Source: Romboutsia ilealis (GTDB taxonomy: Bacteria; Bacillota; Clostridia; Peptostreptococcales; Peptostreptococcaceae). From it: a stretch of 64,000 nt of DNA. The DNA lies in assembly GCF_900015215.1 (NCBI RefSeq), contig NZ_LN555523.1:255336-319335 (forward strand), written 5' to 3'. Each line of letters begins with the position of its first letter. Position 1 is the stretch's first letter. The translations under genes and the position numbers were made by a program. The notes under the pieces were generated by a model. That model was not told where the DNA came from. It saw nothing but the letters and a program-made list of their open reading frames with translations, and did no database searches. This document shows positions 26,990-35,838 of the stretch, one piece after another.

Positions 26990-27574
26990 ATGGATTGTAA
27001 AAAAATTGGAAGTTTAATATATGAATTAAGAAAAGATAAGAAAATGACTCAAAAGCAAATAGCTGATTTAATGAATATAAGTGATAAAACAATAAGTAAA
27101 TGGGAAAGAGGTTTAGGATGTCCTGATATTTCTTTACTTCCAGAATTATCACAAATATTAGGTGTAAGTATTGATCAAATATTATCGGGTCAGATAAATT
27201 TAAACGATTTAGTAGGAGGAAATATGAACAAATTAAAATTTTATGTATGTCCACAATGTGGGAATTTAATGACAGCTACCGGAAATGCTACAATATCTTG
27301 TTGTGGAAAAACATTAGACCAACTGGTTGCAAAGAAGGCGGAAGAAGGACATAAACTTGATATAGAACCTGTAGAAGATGAGTTATATGTTACAACTAAT
27401 CATGAAATGACAAAGGAACATTATATATCTTTTGTTGCATACGTAAAGGGTGACAGAGCTCTTATTACGAAACAGTACCCAGAATGGAATATGCAATTTA
27501 GATTCCGTAAATCTGGTCACGGAAAATTATATTTCTATTGTACAGACCATGGGTTATTTTACCAAATAGTATAA
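26990..27574 (+). CDS. HTH (XRE) protein fused to a desulfoferrodoxin / superoxide reductase domain
   Basis: The protein has 194 residues from ATG 26990, 6 nt after AAGAGGTG. Residues ~5-66 are an XRE helix-turn-helix (MTQKQIADLMNISDKTISKWERG). Residues ~84-110 form a desulforedoxin-type Fe(Cys)4 site: C87, C90, C104, C105 (CPQCG...CCGKTL). The rest is the superoxide-reductase fold with the Fe(His)4(Cys) ligands in the expected order: H121, H138, H144 (NHEMTKEHYISF), C184 and H187 (YCTDHGLF). It could be a regulator that senses superoxide or iron through its own reductase centre, or an enzyme tethered to DNA. It stands alone, between a nitroreductase and sstT. Confidence 0.88.
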   Translation: MDCKKIGSLIYELRKDKKMTQKQIADLMNISDKTISKWERGLGCPDISLLPELSQILGVSIDQILSGQINLNDLVGGNMNKLKFYVCPQCGNLMTATGNATISCCGKTLDQLVAKKAEEGHKLDIEPVEDELYVTTNHEMTKEHYISFVAYVKGDRALITKQYPEWNMQFRFRKSGHGKLYFYCTDHGLFYQIV

Positions 27575-27720
27575 TTGTAAATAAGATAAGCTTTATGAAT
27601 TAAAAAGTGTAATAGAATATAAGAATCCTTAATAGTATTTATAGTATAGAAAAGCATATTAATGATAAAATGGGAGCTTTCTATTTTTATGTACTTATAT
27701 TAAATATTAAGGAGGTAATA

Positions 27721-28968
27721 ATGAGCGAACTATTTGCAAGATGGAACAAAATAAGTTTAGTAAAACGAATTTTAATCGGATTAATAATTGGTGTTATATT
27801 AGCATTAACAATTCCAGAATTTGCTAGCCCGATAGTAATATTTGGTTCATTGTTCGTAGGAGCTTTGAAAGCAATTGCCCCAATATTGGTATTTTTCTTA
27901 GTAACGACAGCAATATCTCAACATAAAAGTGGTCAAAAAACTAATATGAAATCTATAATAATTCTTTATTTAATAGGAACATTTTTTGCAGGTCTTACTG
28001 CTGTTGTAGCAAGCTTTATATTTCCTATAAATCTTACACTTGGTGCTGAAATCAGTGATGTAACTCCTCCTGGTGGAGTTATAGAGGTGTTAAAAAGTTT
28101 ACTTATGAATGTAGTTGATAATCCTATAAATGCATTATTTAATGCAAATTATATAGGTATATTATCATGGTCTATACTACTTGGTTTAGCATTGAGAAAT
28201 GCAGCAGAATCTACTAAAACTGTGATAAGTAACATTGCAGATGCTTTATCTCAAATTGTTAGATGGATAATAAACTTTGCACCATTTGGGATAATGGGCC
28301 TTGTATTTGATAGTATAGCTACACAAGGATTGGACACTTTATTTGGATATGGTCAATTAATAGTTTTATTAGTTGGGTGTATGGTATTTGTAGCGATTGT
28401 AATAAATCCAATAATAGTATATTTAGGAATACGCAAAAATCCATATCCGTTAGTTTTTAAATGCTTAAAAAATAGTGGGATTACAGCATTTTTTACTCGT
28501 AGTTCAGCAGCTAATATTCCTGTAAATATGAGATTATGCCAAGAATTAAATCTAGATAAAGATACATATTCTGTATCGATACCTTTAGGAGCAACTATAA
28601 ATATGGGAGGTGCTGCTATTACTATATCAGTATTGACTCTCGCAGCAGTTCATACTCTTGGTATTAAAGTCGATATAGGAATGGCTTTATTACTTAGTTT
28701 ACTATCTGCTGTAAGTGCTTGTGGTGCGTCTGGTGTAGCAGGAGGCTCATTATTATTGGTACCTCTTGCATGTAGCTTATTTGGTATACCAAATGATGTA
28801 GCAATGCAAGTTGTTGGTGTTGGATTTATAGTTGGAGTAATACAAGATTCTTGTGAAACTGCACTTAACTCATCAACAGATGTACTTTTTACAGCTTTAG
28901 CTGAGTTATCAAAAAAACGTAGGGTAGAAGTTAGAAATTTAGCTTTAGAAAGAAGCAAACATAATTAA
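27721..28968 (+). CDS. sstT: Serine/threonine:Na+ symporter
   Basis: This 415-residue member of the DAACS family (glutamate-transporter fold) has [33 protein letters not shown] and [25 protein letters not shown], the blocks that form the substrate and Na+ sites in SstT. The start at 27721 lies after AAGGAGG; an upstream in-frame ATG at 27670 is unlikely. It imports serine/threonine with Na+. It has its own terminator. Note the serine/threonine exporter-type pair 2 kb upstream. Confidence 0.92.
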   Translation: MSELFARWNKISLVKRILIGLIIGVILALTIPEFASPIVIFGSLFVGALKAIAPILVFFLVTTAISQHKSGQKTNMKSIIILYLIGTFFAGLTAVVASFIFPINLTLGAEISDVTPPGGVIEVLKSLLMNVVDNPINALFNANYIGILSWSILLGLALRNAAESTKTVISNIADALSQIVRWIINFAPFGIMGLVFDSIATQGLDTLFGYGQLIVLLVGCMVFVAIVINPIIVYLGIRKNPYPLVFKCLKNSGITAFFTRSSAANIPVNMRLCQELNLDKDTYSVSIPLGATINMGGAAITISVLTLAAVHTLGIKVDIGMALLLSLLSAVSACGASGVAGGSLLLVPLACSLFGIPNDVAMQVVGVGFIVGVIQDSCETALNSSTDVLFTALAELSKKRRVEVRNLALERSKHN

Positions 28969-28978
28969 ATAAATTATA

Positions 28979-29018
28979 ATAACCATCTAAACTTACAATT
29001 TAGATGGTTATTTATTTT
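28979..29018 (+). terminator. Terminator after sstT
   Basis: The stem AACCATCTAAA/TTTAGATGGTT with an 8-nt loop has a T-rich tail. From here to ~29425 the DNA is very AT-rich and I see no gene or structured element. Confidence 0.8.
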
Positions 29019-29429
29019 ATAGAATAAAATAAAATAAATTAAATAGAGTATTGTATTAATGATTAAAAAATTTTTTATAAATGATAAGAATATAAGTAAA
29101 TTTTATATGAACAGGTTATTTGGTAATATAATACTAAGAAATAAAAATTTGGAACTAATGCGTAGATAATATTCAATTAATTAAAAAAATATATATAGAT
29201 AAAAAAATAACAAAAAGATGTGAAATTTTGAATAGATATTATGATAAATAAGTTTTATCAAATAAAAAATTAAATACAAAAAGTTATTTATATGATTTGA
29301 ATTAGAAAAATTAAAGATAGCAAAATTTCGTCAATGTAAAGGATGATATAAAAATATCAATGTTAACGTAAACATTTTATTTGTTAAAAATACTGATTAA
29401 ATTGAATAGTAAGAAAAATAAATAAAATA

Positions 29430-29458
29430 TTGACTCTTACATTTTAGAGGAATATAAT
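29430..29458 (+). promoter_or_regulatory. Promoter of the cation/proton antiporter gene
   Basis: TTGACT (29430-29435), an exact 17-nt spacer and TATAAT (29453-29458). Confidence 0.85.
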
Positions 29459-29471
29459 CATCTCTATCATA

Positions 29472-29483
29472 AAACGATCGTTT
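29472..29483. promoter_or_regulatory. Palindromic operator candidate
   Basis: The perfect 12-bp palindrome AAACGATCGTTT starts 14 nt after the -10 box, so it overlaps or closely follows the transcription start. It is GC-richer than its surroundings. Its regulator is unknown. Confidence 0.5.
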
Positions 29484-29525
29484 ATAAATTGATAATTTTA
29501 ATATAAATAGGAGATGAGATATATA

Positions 29526-30797
29526 GTGGAAAATACAGTTGAAGCAATAGCAACCAACAATTTACTTTTAATATTTGCAGCTATAGCTATAACAGGTATA
29601 GTATTAGGTAAATTAAGTGAAATTATAAAGTTACCAGATGTAATACTTTATTTATTAGCAGGAATTATAATAGGACCTTCATTATTAAACTTAATAAGTG
29701 TACAAGCTTTTCCAATAGAAAATAATCTTATACTTACTTTTGGGTCGGCATTTATATTATTTGAAGGTGGAAAAGAAATAAACTTAAGAGTACTGAATAA
29801 AGTTAAAATTAGTGTAGGTATGCTAGCAACTGTAGGAGTTGTAATATCTGCACTTACAGTAGGATTAGTATCAAGTAAAGTATTTGGATTACCTATATTA
29901 ACAGCTTTACTTTTAGGATCTGTAATAGCATCTACTGATCCAGCGGCACTTATACCAGTTTTTAAACAAGTTACTATAAAAGATAAGATAAAACAAACTG
30001 TAGTTAGTGAGTCAGCATTTAATGATGCTGTAGGAGCTATATTAGTATCTACATTACTTGCAGTTGTGACTAGCGGTGAATTTTCTGCAATGGAAAGTAT
30101 AAAAGAACTTGTAATATCTACTGCAGTAGGTATAAGTACAGGCATAATTGTAGGATATATTTTAACTGCATTAGTATCAGATAAAAGAGTAGGAATATTC
30201 CACTCATATGCTCCTATAATGTCAGTGTTAAAGGTAGCTTTAGCTTATGAAATAGCTACTATGTTACATGGAAGTGGATATATGGCAGTATTTATAGCAG
30301 GATTAATATCAGGTAATAAAAAGTTATTTGGGCTTTGGATACCAGAAATAGATTTTAATTCAGATCATTGTTTTTCTGAAAATATAGGATCATTAGCTCG
30401 TATGGCAATATTCGTAGTACTTGGTACACAAGTGAATTTAGAAGCACTTGCAAAATATTGGGCACCATCATTATTAATAGTAATTGTGTTAATGTTTATA
30501 GCAAGACCACTTGTAATATTGGTATCTACATTATTTGATAAAAATGCAAAATGGACATTTAAAGAAAAATTATTTATGATGTGGGTAAGAGAAACAGGTG
30601 TTATACCAGCAGCACTATCAGGAATAATAGTTTCTATGAAAGTTCCAGGATATGAGATAATATCATCAGTTGTATTTATGACAATACTGATAACTTTAAT
30701 AGTTCAGGCAAGTACAACTAAATTTGTTGCTAAAAAACTTGGAGTTTTAGAAGAGGAAGAAGAAAATAAAGCGGAAGTATTAAATATTATAGCTTAA
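29526..30797 (+). CDS. Cation/proton antiporter (CPA family, NhaP-like)
   Basis: This ~423-residue protein has 12-13 membrane segments. The ion-binding region shows STDPAALIPVF and SESAFNDAVGAILV; the ND pair is typical of electroneutral CPA1/NhaP-type antiporters. It exports Na+ or K+ for H+. The start is uncertain: ATG 29514 directly touches AGGAG, while the in-frame GTG 29526 is 12 nt away; I chose GTG. The promoter and palindrome upstream suggest its own control. Confidence 0.85.
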   Translation: MENTVEAIATNNLLLIFAAIAITGIVLGKLSEIIKLPDVILYLLAGIIIGPSLLNLISVQAFPIENNLILTFGSAFILFEGGKEINLRVLNKVKISVGMLATVGVVISALTVGLVSSKVFGLPILTALLLGSVIASTDPAALIPVFKQVTIKDKIKQTVVSESAFNDAVGAILVSTLLAVVTSGEFSAMESIKELVISTAVGISTGIIVGYILTALVSDKRVGIFHSYAPIMSVLKVALAYEIATMLHGSGYMAVFIAGLISGNKKLFGLWIPEIDFNSDHCFSENIGSLARMAIFVVLGTQVNLEALAKYWAPSLLIVIVLMFIARPLVILVSTLFDKNAKWTFKEKLFMMWVRETGVIPAALSGIIVSMKVPGYEIISSVVFMTILITLIVQASTTKFVAKKLGVLEEEEENKAEVLNIIA

Positions 30798-30809
30798 TAT
30801 AGAGTGCAT

Positions 30810-30848
30810 AAAGAACAGAATATATAGATTGTGATCTGTTCTTTTTTA
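30810..30848 (+). terminator. Terminator after the antiporter gene
   Basis: The stem AAGAACAGA/TCTGTTCTT is followed by a T-run. Confidence 0.8.
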
Positions 30849-30862
30849 TATTTATAAAACAA

Positions 30863-30916
30863 AAAACTACAGTTGGGGGGAACTGTAGTTTTAATATACC
30901 TGGGGGAGATAGGTAT
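30863..30916. other. Two adjacent hairpins with G-run loops
   Basis: Hairpin 1 (30863-30892) has a perfect 12-bp stem AAAACTACAGTT/AACTGTAGTTTT around GGGGGG. Hairpin 2 (30896-30916) has the stem ATACCT/AGGTAT around GGGGGAGAT. They lie behind the antiporter terminator and ahead of an orphan terminator. Runs of five and six G's are striking in DNA this AT-rich. Confidence 0.7.
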
Positions 30917-31070
30917 GTTTTCCGTTCATATTTTAAGTATTATCATCTTTCAAAATAATATACATATTTTAGAGAAATTTTTATAAAGTTATATTTATTT
31001 AATTAAGGTGTATTAAGCAGATGGTTAATATGAGATAGAATTAATTATTAAATATTATAAATAATAGCAG

Positions 31071-31105
31071 AAAAGCACCTATCAAAAAGATAGGTGCTTT
31101 TATTT
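31071..31105 (+). terminator. Orphan terminator in a 682-nt gene-free gap
   Basis: The perfect stem AAAAGCACCTATC/GATAGGTGCTTTT with an A5 loop and T-rich tail has no coding sequence between it and the previous gene's own terminator. It suggests a small RNA ending here. The remaining part to 31479 shows no gene. Confidence 0.75.
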
Positions 31106-31479
31106 GGGCTAGCGTAATACTTATATTAATATATAAGTTCCCACTAACAAATATTATAATATAGATAGAGTATTATGTAAATGACTAAGAATATAATATA
31201 TATCAATAATAGATGATATCAAATATAAGTATATTACTTAGTAGTGCTAGTTAAATATAACTATTGAAAATGCTAAATTCTAGTAAGCTATATTTTTATA
31301 GTTAAAAACTTTAGATGGTAACATGTTATTTTAAATAATAAAGGTCATCTAATAGAAATAAGAGAGATTTTTTATTAATAGGATGTAGAAGTGTTAAATT
31401 TTATAAATAATAAATCATTGTATTTGTATTATCTTATTTAATATAATATAAATAATAAAATACAAGGTAGGAGAAAAAA

Positions 31480-32337
31480 ATGACAACAATAATAGATGGA
31501 ATAACAATGTGTGAAGAAAAAATAAAGACATATCAAAATGAAACTAAAAATATAGAGATAGAAATAGGAAAAAGACCTAAATTTATAATAATAAATGCAT
31601 CAAATGATGAAGGAAATGCAAGATATATAAAAGGTAAAATAAAAGAAGGAGAGAAAGCTGGACTAAGAGTAGAAGTTGTAAAATTTGAAGAAGATTGCAA
31701 TAATGAAGATGTATTAAATATAATAAATAGATGTAATGAAGAAAAAATACCAGTTATACTTCAATTGCCAACATTTAAACACTTAGATACTAAAAAACTT
31801 ATGGAATCAATAAACTATAATGTAGATGCAGATGGTTTTGCTAGAGAATGGATAGGGGAGATAAACTTAGGAAATGATAAGAAATTAGCTCCGGCAACAC
31901 CTAAAGGCGTAATTTCATTATTAGAACAATATAATGTGGATATAGAAGGAAAAATAGCTTTAGTTATAGGGAAATCAAATCATGTAGGAAAGCCATTATG
32001 TACTATGTTAATGAATAGAGGTGCAACTCTTATAAATGCAAATAGCAAAACTAAAGATTTGTCTAGCTTAGTAAAAATGGCTGATATAGTAATTTCATGT
32101 GTAGGACGTCAAAATCTTATAAAATCGGAAGATATAAAAGAGGATGCAGTTGTAATAGGAGTAGGATTTACTTATGTAAATGGTAAACAGATTCTGGATT
32201 TTGATGTTGATGAAATAGTAGATTTAGGTAAAGCTAAATTTGTTTCAAATAGAATAAATTGTACAGGAAAAGCGACGATAAATTCATTGATAGACAATGT
32301 TATAGAGTTATATAAAATGAATTTTGATATAAAGTAA
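31480..32337 (+). CDS. FolD-like methylenetetrahydrofolate dehydrogenase/cyclohydrolase, diverged
   Basis: This 285-residue protein keeps the FolD core: YxxxK (Y49, K53) in ARYIKGKIKEGEKAG, PVILQLPTFKH, DADGF, ATPKGVISLLEQYNVDIEGK and the NADP loop VIGKSNHVGKPL. It departs from the family near the C-terminus, where TPVPGGVGPMT is expected but SNRINCTGKATINSLI is found, and the usual Cys of PCTPxG is Ala (PATPKG). It may be an active divergent FolD or a paralogue with altered substrate. GTAGGAG precedes the ATG. Confidence 0.8.
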   Translation: MTTIIDGITMCEEKIKTYQNETKNIEIEIGKRPKFIIINASNDEGNARYIKGKIKEGEKAGLRVEVVKFEEDCNNEDVLNIINRCNEEKIPVILQLPTFKHLDTKKLMESINYNVDADGFAREWIGEINLGNDKKLAPATPKGVISLLEQYNVDIEGKIALVIGKSNHVGKPLCTMLMNRGATLINANSKTKDLSSLVKMADIVISCVGRQNLIKSEDIKEDAVVIGVGFTYVNGKQILDFDVDEIVDLGKAKFVSNRINCTGKATINSLIDNVIELYKMNFDIK

Positions 32338-32432
32338 TATATTTTTAGTAATGGATATGACCAAATAGGTAGTGAGTGTTATATCATTAGTTAAATGAAT
32401 GAATCAAATTTTTAATTCAAATGGAGGTAATT

Positions 32433-32921
32433 ATGAAAAGGACTGATTACATATCTTGGGATGATTATTTTATGGGTATTTCGCTGTTATCAGGAATGAG
32501 AAGTAAGGATCCATCCACTCAGGTTGGAGCGTGTATAGTTGATAAAGATAATAGAATAGTATCTATTGGATACAATGGATTTTTAAATGGTTGTAGTGAT
32601 GAAGATTTTCCTTGGTCAAGAGAAGGCGAATTTTTAGAAACTAAATATCCATATGTAGTACATGCTGAACAAAATGCAATATTAAATGCCAGAGGAAAGT
32701 CTTTAGAGGGTTGTAGAATTTATGTGAATTTATTCCCTTGCCATGATTGTGCAAGAAATATTATTCAATCTGGAATAAAGACAGTATGCTATTTAGAAGA
32801 TAAATATGCAGATACAGATTCTATAAAAGCATCTAAATACATGTTTGAAAAGGCAAAAGTTAAATTAATACAATTAACACCTCAAGTTGATAAAATAGAA
32901 ATAAACTTTACTAAAAAATAG
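32433..32921 (+). CDS. dCMP deaminase family protein (ComEB-like)
   Basis: This 162-residue protein starts at ATG 32433, 5 nt after GGAGG. Zinc site: HAEQNAILNA (His and catalytic Glu) and PCHDCARNII (two Cys). DPSTQVGACIVDKDNRIVSIGYNG is the typical dCMP deaminase N-terminus. It converts dCMP to dUMP for dTTP synthesis. The gene is convergent with the AraC gene and shares a terminator with it. The folate gene upstream also serves thymidylate synthesis, so the pair is functionally sensible. Confidence 0.9.
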   Translation: MKRTDYISWDDYFMGISLLSGMRSKDPSTQVGACIVDKDNRIVSIGYNGFLNGCSDEDFPWSREGEFLETKYPYVVHAEQNAILNARGKSLEGCRIYVNLFPCHDCARNIIQSGIKTVCYLEDKYADTDSIKASKYMFEKAKVKLIQLTPQVDKIEINFTKK

Positions 32922-32932
32922 AAAGTAATTAT

Positions 32933-32979
32933 AAAATAGCCTATATACTAAATTAACAAAAAGTATACAGGCTATTTTT
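32933..32979. terminator. Bidirectional terminator between dCMP deaminase and AraC genes
   Basis: The stem AAAATAGCCTATATACT/AGTATACAGGCTATTTT (one mismatch) has a T-rich tail on both strands. It lies up against the AraC stop codon. Confidence 0.8.
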
Positions 32980-33706
32980 ATTCTTCTAAAGAAATAGAAG
33001 CTCTATATTTAGATGGACTCATATTTGTATATTTTTTAAACACCATACTATAATAATTTTGATTATTAAAACCAACAGTTATTGCAATATCGAGTAGGTT
33101 TAAATTAGTATCTATTAAAAGCTTTTTACTTTTTTCAATTCTTAAGTGATTTAAAAAATATGAAAATGTATTTCCAGTATATTTTTTAAATAAGCTACAA
33201 AAATAGCTCTTATTGATATCTAAGTAATTACATAATGAGTCAATTGTTATATCTTGACTATAATTTTCATGAACATATTCTATAGCCTTTCTTATGTAAG
33301 GATTAAACAATTTATTATTCATATTCTTATCAAATTTATCATCAGCTATATTCAAAATGAGCTTAGACATATAATTAGAACATTCTAAAGAACGATAAGG
33401 TATATTATGCGAAGTACTACCAACAGGTTTATTTGATATAGGTCCTAATACAAAGAAACCTTTATTTTTATTAAACTTAGAAATACTTACAACCTTATAA
33501 TAAATGTTTATATTTTTGCCTAAATTGATATTTAAATGACTACTTGAATGATTTATTAAATCTTTTATTTGTTCTAGTGGAAATATTTCTTCAAAATAAT
33601 CATTGTATCCAATTTTATATATATCATCAAACTCACTTGAAATAGCCTTTACAGGGATATTGCAACATTCATAAAAATCTTTGAGTACTGAAATTATAAA
33701 ATTCAT
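32978..33706 (-). CDS. AraC family transcriptional regulator
   Basis: This 242-residue protein has two C-terminal AraC helix-turn-helix motifs (ITIDSLCNYLDINKSYFCSLFKKYTG and LLDIAITVGFNNQNYYSMVFKKYTNMSPSKYR). The N-terminal ~130 residues are a poorly conserved sensor-like region with an early CC pair (YECCNI). AGGAG precedes the start on the minus strand. It is divergent from the NEAT protein gene, ~210 nt apart, so it is the obvious candidate regulator of that cluster; this is inference. Confidence 0.88.
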   Translation of the reverse strand: MNFIISVLKDFYECCNIPVKAISSEFDDIYKIGYNDYFEEIFPLEQIKDLINHSSSHLNINLGKNINIYYKVVSISKFNKNKGFFVLGPISNKPVGSTSHNIPYRSLECSNYMSKLILNIADDKFDKNMNNKLFNPYIRKAIEYVHENYSQDITIDSLCNYLDINKSYFCSLFKKYTGNTFSYFLNHLRIEKSKKLLIDTNLNLLDIAITVGFNNQNYYSMVFKKYTNMSPSKYRASISLEE

Positions 33707-33816
33707 AAAAAACTCCTAAAAATTATTCTAAAAATAAATTTAAACAAAAAAAATTAAAAAAATGCAAATATATTTAAAACTTTTATGTATAAAAAAATAT
33801 ATAATTAACTTGTTAA

Positions 33817-33831
33817 TGAAAATCAATATCA
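33817..33831. promoter_or_regulatory. Candidate Fur box 1 upstream of the NEAT gene
   Basis: TGAAAATCAATATCA differs from TGATAATNATTATCA at two positions. It lies between the divergent AraC and NEAT genes. Confidence 0.45.
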
Positions 33832-33877
33832 CATAATAAATAATATAAAGTATAGAATTTAAAAAGTCAATGATAAA

Positions 33878-33892
33878 TGAAAATTATTATTA
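33878..33892. promoter_or_regulatory. Candidate Fur box 2 upstream of the NEAT gene
   Basis: TGAAAATTATTATTA differs from the Fur 7-1-7 consensus at two positions. It ends 24 nt before the NEAT start codon and fits iron-repressed expression of a heme-binding surface protein. Confidence 0.5.
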
Positions 33893-33915
33893 ATTGATAA
33901 AATGGAGGAGAAAAA

Positions 33916-35667
33916 ATGGCTTTAAGAAAAAAAGGTTTAAAAGTAGCGGTTACAGCGATGGCAATAATATCATTTATAACATCGGGGGGATTAAATAATA
34001 TCTATGCAGACAGTAGTATAGATAAAAATGTTACAGTAATAGAAAGAACATTAGAAGATAAGGTGTATTCAGTAGCAAATAAAATAGAATATATAAAAGA
34101 TGGAGAAATAATAACATCTGGTCATGGATACCAATCTTTAAGAGATGCATTATCAGAAAATACATTAATAGAAGTTAAAAATGGAAAAATATATATGACT
34201 CTTGAATTTACAGATTCTCAATATAGCATTATAGATACAATAAAAATATCAGTAGATGGAAAAACAACTAATTTTGAAAAATCAAGCGATAGAAAGTATA
34301 CAGTTGAATTAACAAGCTTAGATTCAAATATACAACTAAGTTATAATGTTAATGTACCGGTACCAAATATGCCACCACACTCATTTACTGTAAATGTAAA
34401 GTTATCAGATACTCCAGAACTTGAAACAAAAAATAATGCACCAGTAATAAATGTAAAAGATAAAACAATATATGTAGGAGAAGAATTTGATGCATTAAGT
34501 GGAGCTACAAGTGGAGTAGCAACAGATAATGAAGATGGAGATTTAACATCAAAATTAGAAGTTGTGAGTAAAGTAGATACAACTAAACCAGGTACATATG
34601 AGGTTACATATAAAGTTGCAGATTCAGAAGGATTAGTTACAACTAAAACTATAAAAGTAACAGTTTTAGAAAAAGAAGAAGTAAAACCAAATGGATTAGA
34701 AAATGGTAAATATAAAATAAAAAACACAACAGTATATTCAGGAAATAGTTCAATGGGAACTAGTATGGTAAGAAATTCATTAGAAGAAGTATCATATTTA
34801 GAAGTTAAAGATGGAAAGGTATATCTTACTCTTGAGTTTGCCAAAGATATGCATGGTATGATGGAAAATATAAAATTAACTGTTGATGGGGCTGCTGTAA
34901 ATCCTACAATCAATGGAACAAAATATACATTCGAGGTTAATTCTGTAAGTTCTAAGATAGGTATATCAGCATACATAACAGCTATGGGGATGAATATAAA
35001 CTATACTGTTGGATTAGAAGAGTCAACTATTGAAAAGACAACATCTTCTTCAACAAGTGGAATAACAAATGGAAGTACATCAGGAAGTACAACATCATCA
35101 AGTGGAACAACAAATGGAAGTACAACATCAACAAGCGGAAGTATATCGTCTTCTGATACAACAGTAACAGAAAGTACAGTTAAAAAAGGAAAATTATATA
35201 CTATACAAAATACAGTAGATCATGAAAGTCAAACTGGAAAAGATATGGCTAGAAAATACTTAAATTCTACATCTAAAGTTGAAGAAATAGATGGACAATA
35301 CTATGTAACATTAACATTTACAGGTTCAGAATTTATGAAAAACCATGTTATATATGTAAACGGAAGTAAAGTATCTCATACAGTAACAGCTAAATCAGGA
35401 GATAGCATAAGTTTGAGATTTAAAGTATCTAGCTTAAGCGATACAATAAAAGTTGGAACATATGTAGTGCCAATGTCTAGAGATATAGAATTTACAGTTA
35501 AATTATTAGAAAGTACGTTAAAGTTTGTAAAAGAGTATGAAGTATCAAGTAATGGATCATCAACTCTTCCACAAACTGGATCAGCTATAGATGGAACAAT
35601 GACTATGGGTATAGGGACTTCGTTAATGGCATTAGGTACATTATTAAATAGAAGAAAAAGAAAGTAA
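33916..35667 (+). CDS. NEAT-domain cell-wall protein with LPXTG anchor
   Basis: This 583-residue secreted protein has a signal peptide ending near YADSS. Three NEAT-like domains are seen at about residues 45-170, 255-375 and 425-540, each with a (Y/S)xVKNGKxYxTLEF-type strand followed by a VDG/VNG turn. A DUF5011-like Ig domain (~175-250) lies between the first two, and a Ser/Thr/Gly linker (~378-425) precedes the third. LPQTG, a hydrophobic helix and RRKRK form the sortase signal. NEAT domains bind heme. The YxxxY heme motif of the last strand is not obvious here, so binding needs proof. GGAGG lies before the ATG. Confidence 0.85.
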   Translation: MALRKKGLKVAVTAMAIISFITSGGLNNIYADSSIDKNVTVIERTLEDKVYSVANKIEYIKDGEIITSGHGYQSLRDALSENTLIEVKNGKIYMTLEFTDSQYSIIDTIKISVDGKTTNFEKSSDRKYTVELTSLDSNIQLSYNVNVPVPNMPPHSFTVNVKLSDTPELETKNNAPVINVKDKTIYVGEEFDALSGATSGVATDNEDGDLTSKLEVVSKVDTTKPGTYEVTYKVADSEGLVTTKTIKVTVLEKEEVKPNGLENGKYKIKNTTVYSGNSSMGTSMVRNSLEEVSYLEVKDGKVYLTLEFAKDMHGMMENIKLTVDGAAVNPTINGTKYTFEVNSVSSKIGISAYITAMGMNINYTVGLEESTIEKTTSSSTSGITNGSTSGSTTSSSGTTNGSTTSTSGSISSSDTTVTESTVKKGKLYTIQNTVDHESQTGKDMARKYLNSTSKVEEIDGQYYVTLTFTGSEFMKNHVIYVNGSKVSHTVTAKSGDSISLRFKVSSLSDTIKVGTYVVPMSRDIEFTVKLLESTLKFVKEYEVSSNGSSTLPQTGSAIDGTMTMGIGTSLMALGTLLNRRKRK

Positions 35668-35670
35668 ATA

Positions 35671-35706
35671 AAAAAACACTAGGAATATATTTCTAGTGTT
35701 TTTTAT
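35671..35706 (+). terminator. Terminator after the NEAT gene
   Basis: The stem AACACTAGGAA/TTTCTAGTGTT is followed by a T-run. Confidence 0.8.
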
Positions 35707-35838
35707 TGAAAGAAATTATCCAAATATATTTATAAAATCTAAATACAGAGTAAGAAAAAGGTTATAAAAGATTGTAAAATATATATGAAGTTGAAAATCA
35801 ATATCAATAGGAAAATATATTTTGCAAAGGATGGTATA

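Noticed and set aside
29648..30145. 165-codon minus-strand frame in the antiporter gene
   Set aside because: It is a shadow of the real antiporter gene with no start signal.
30875..30910. G-quadruplex from the two G-runs
   Set aside because: Only two runs of G (six and five) are present; an intramolecular quadruplex needs four tracts. The simple hairpins explain the symmetry better.
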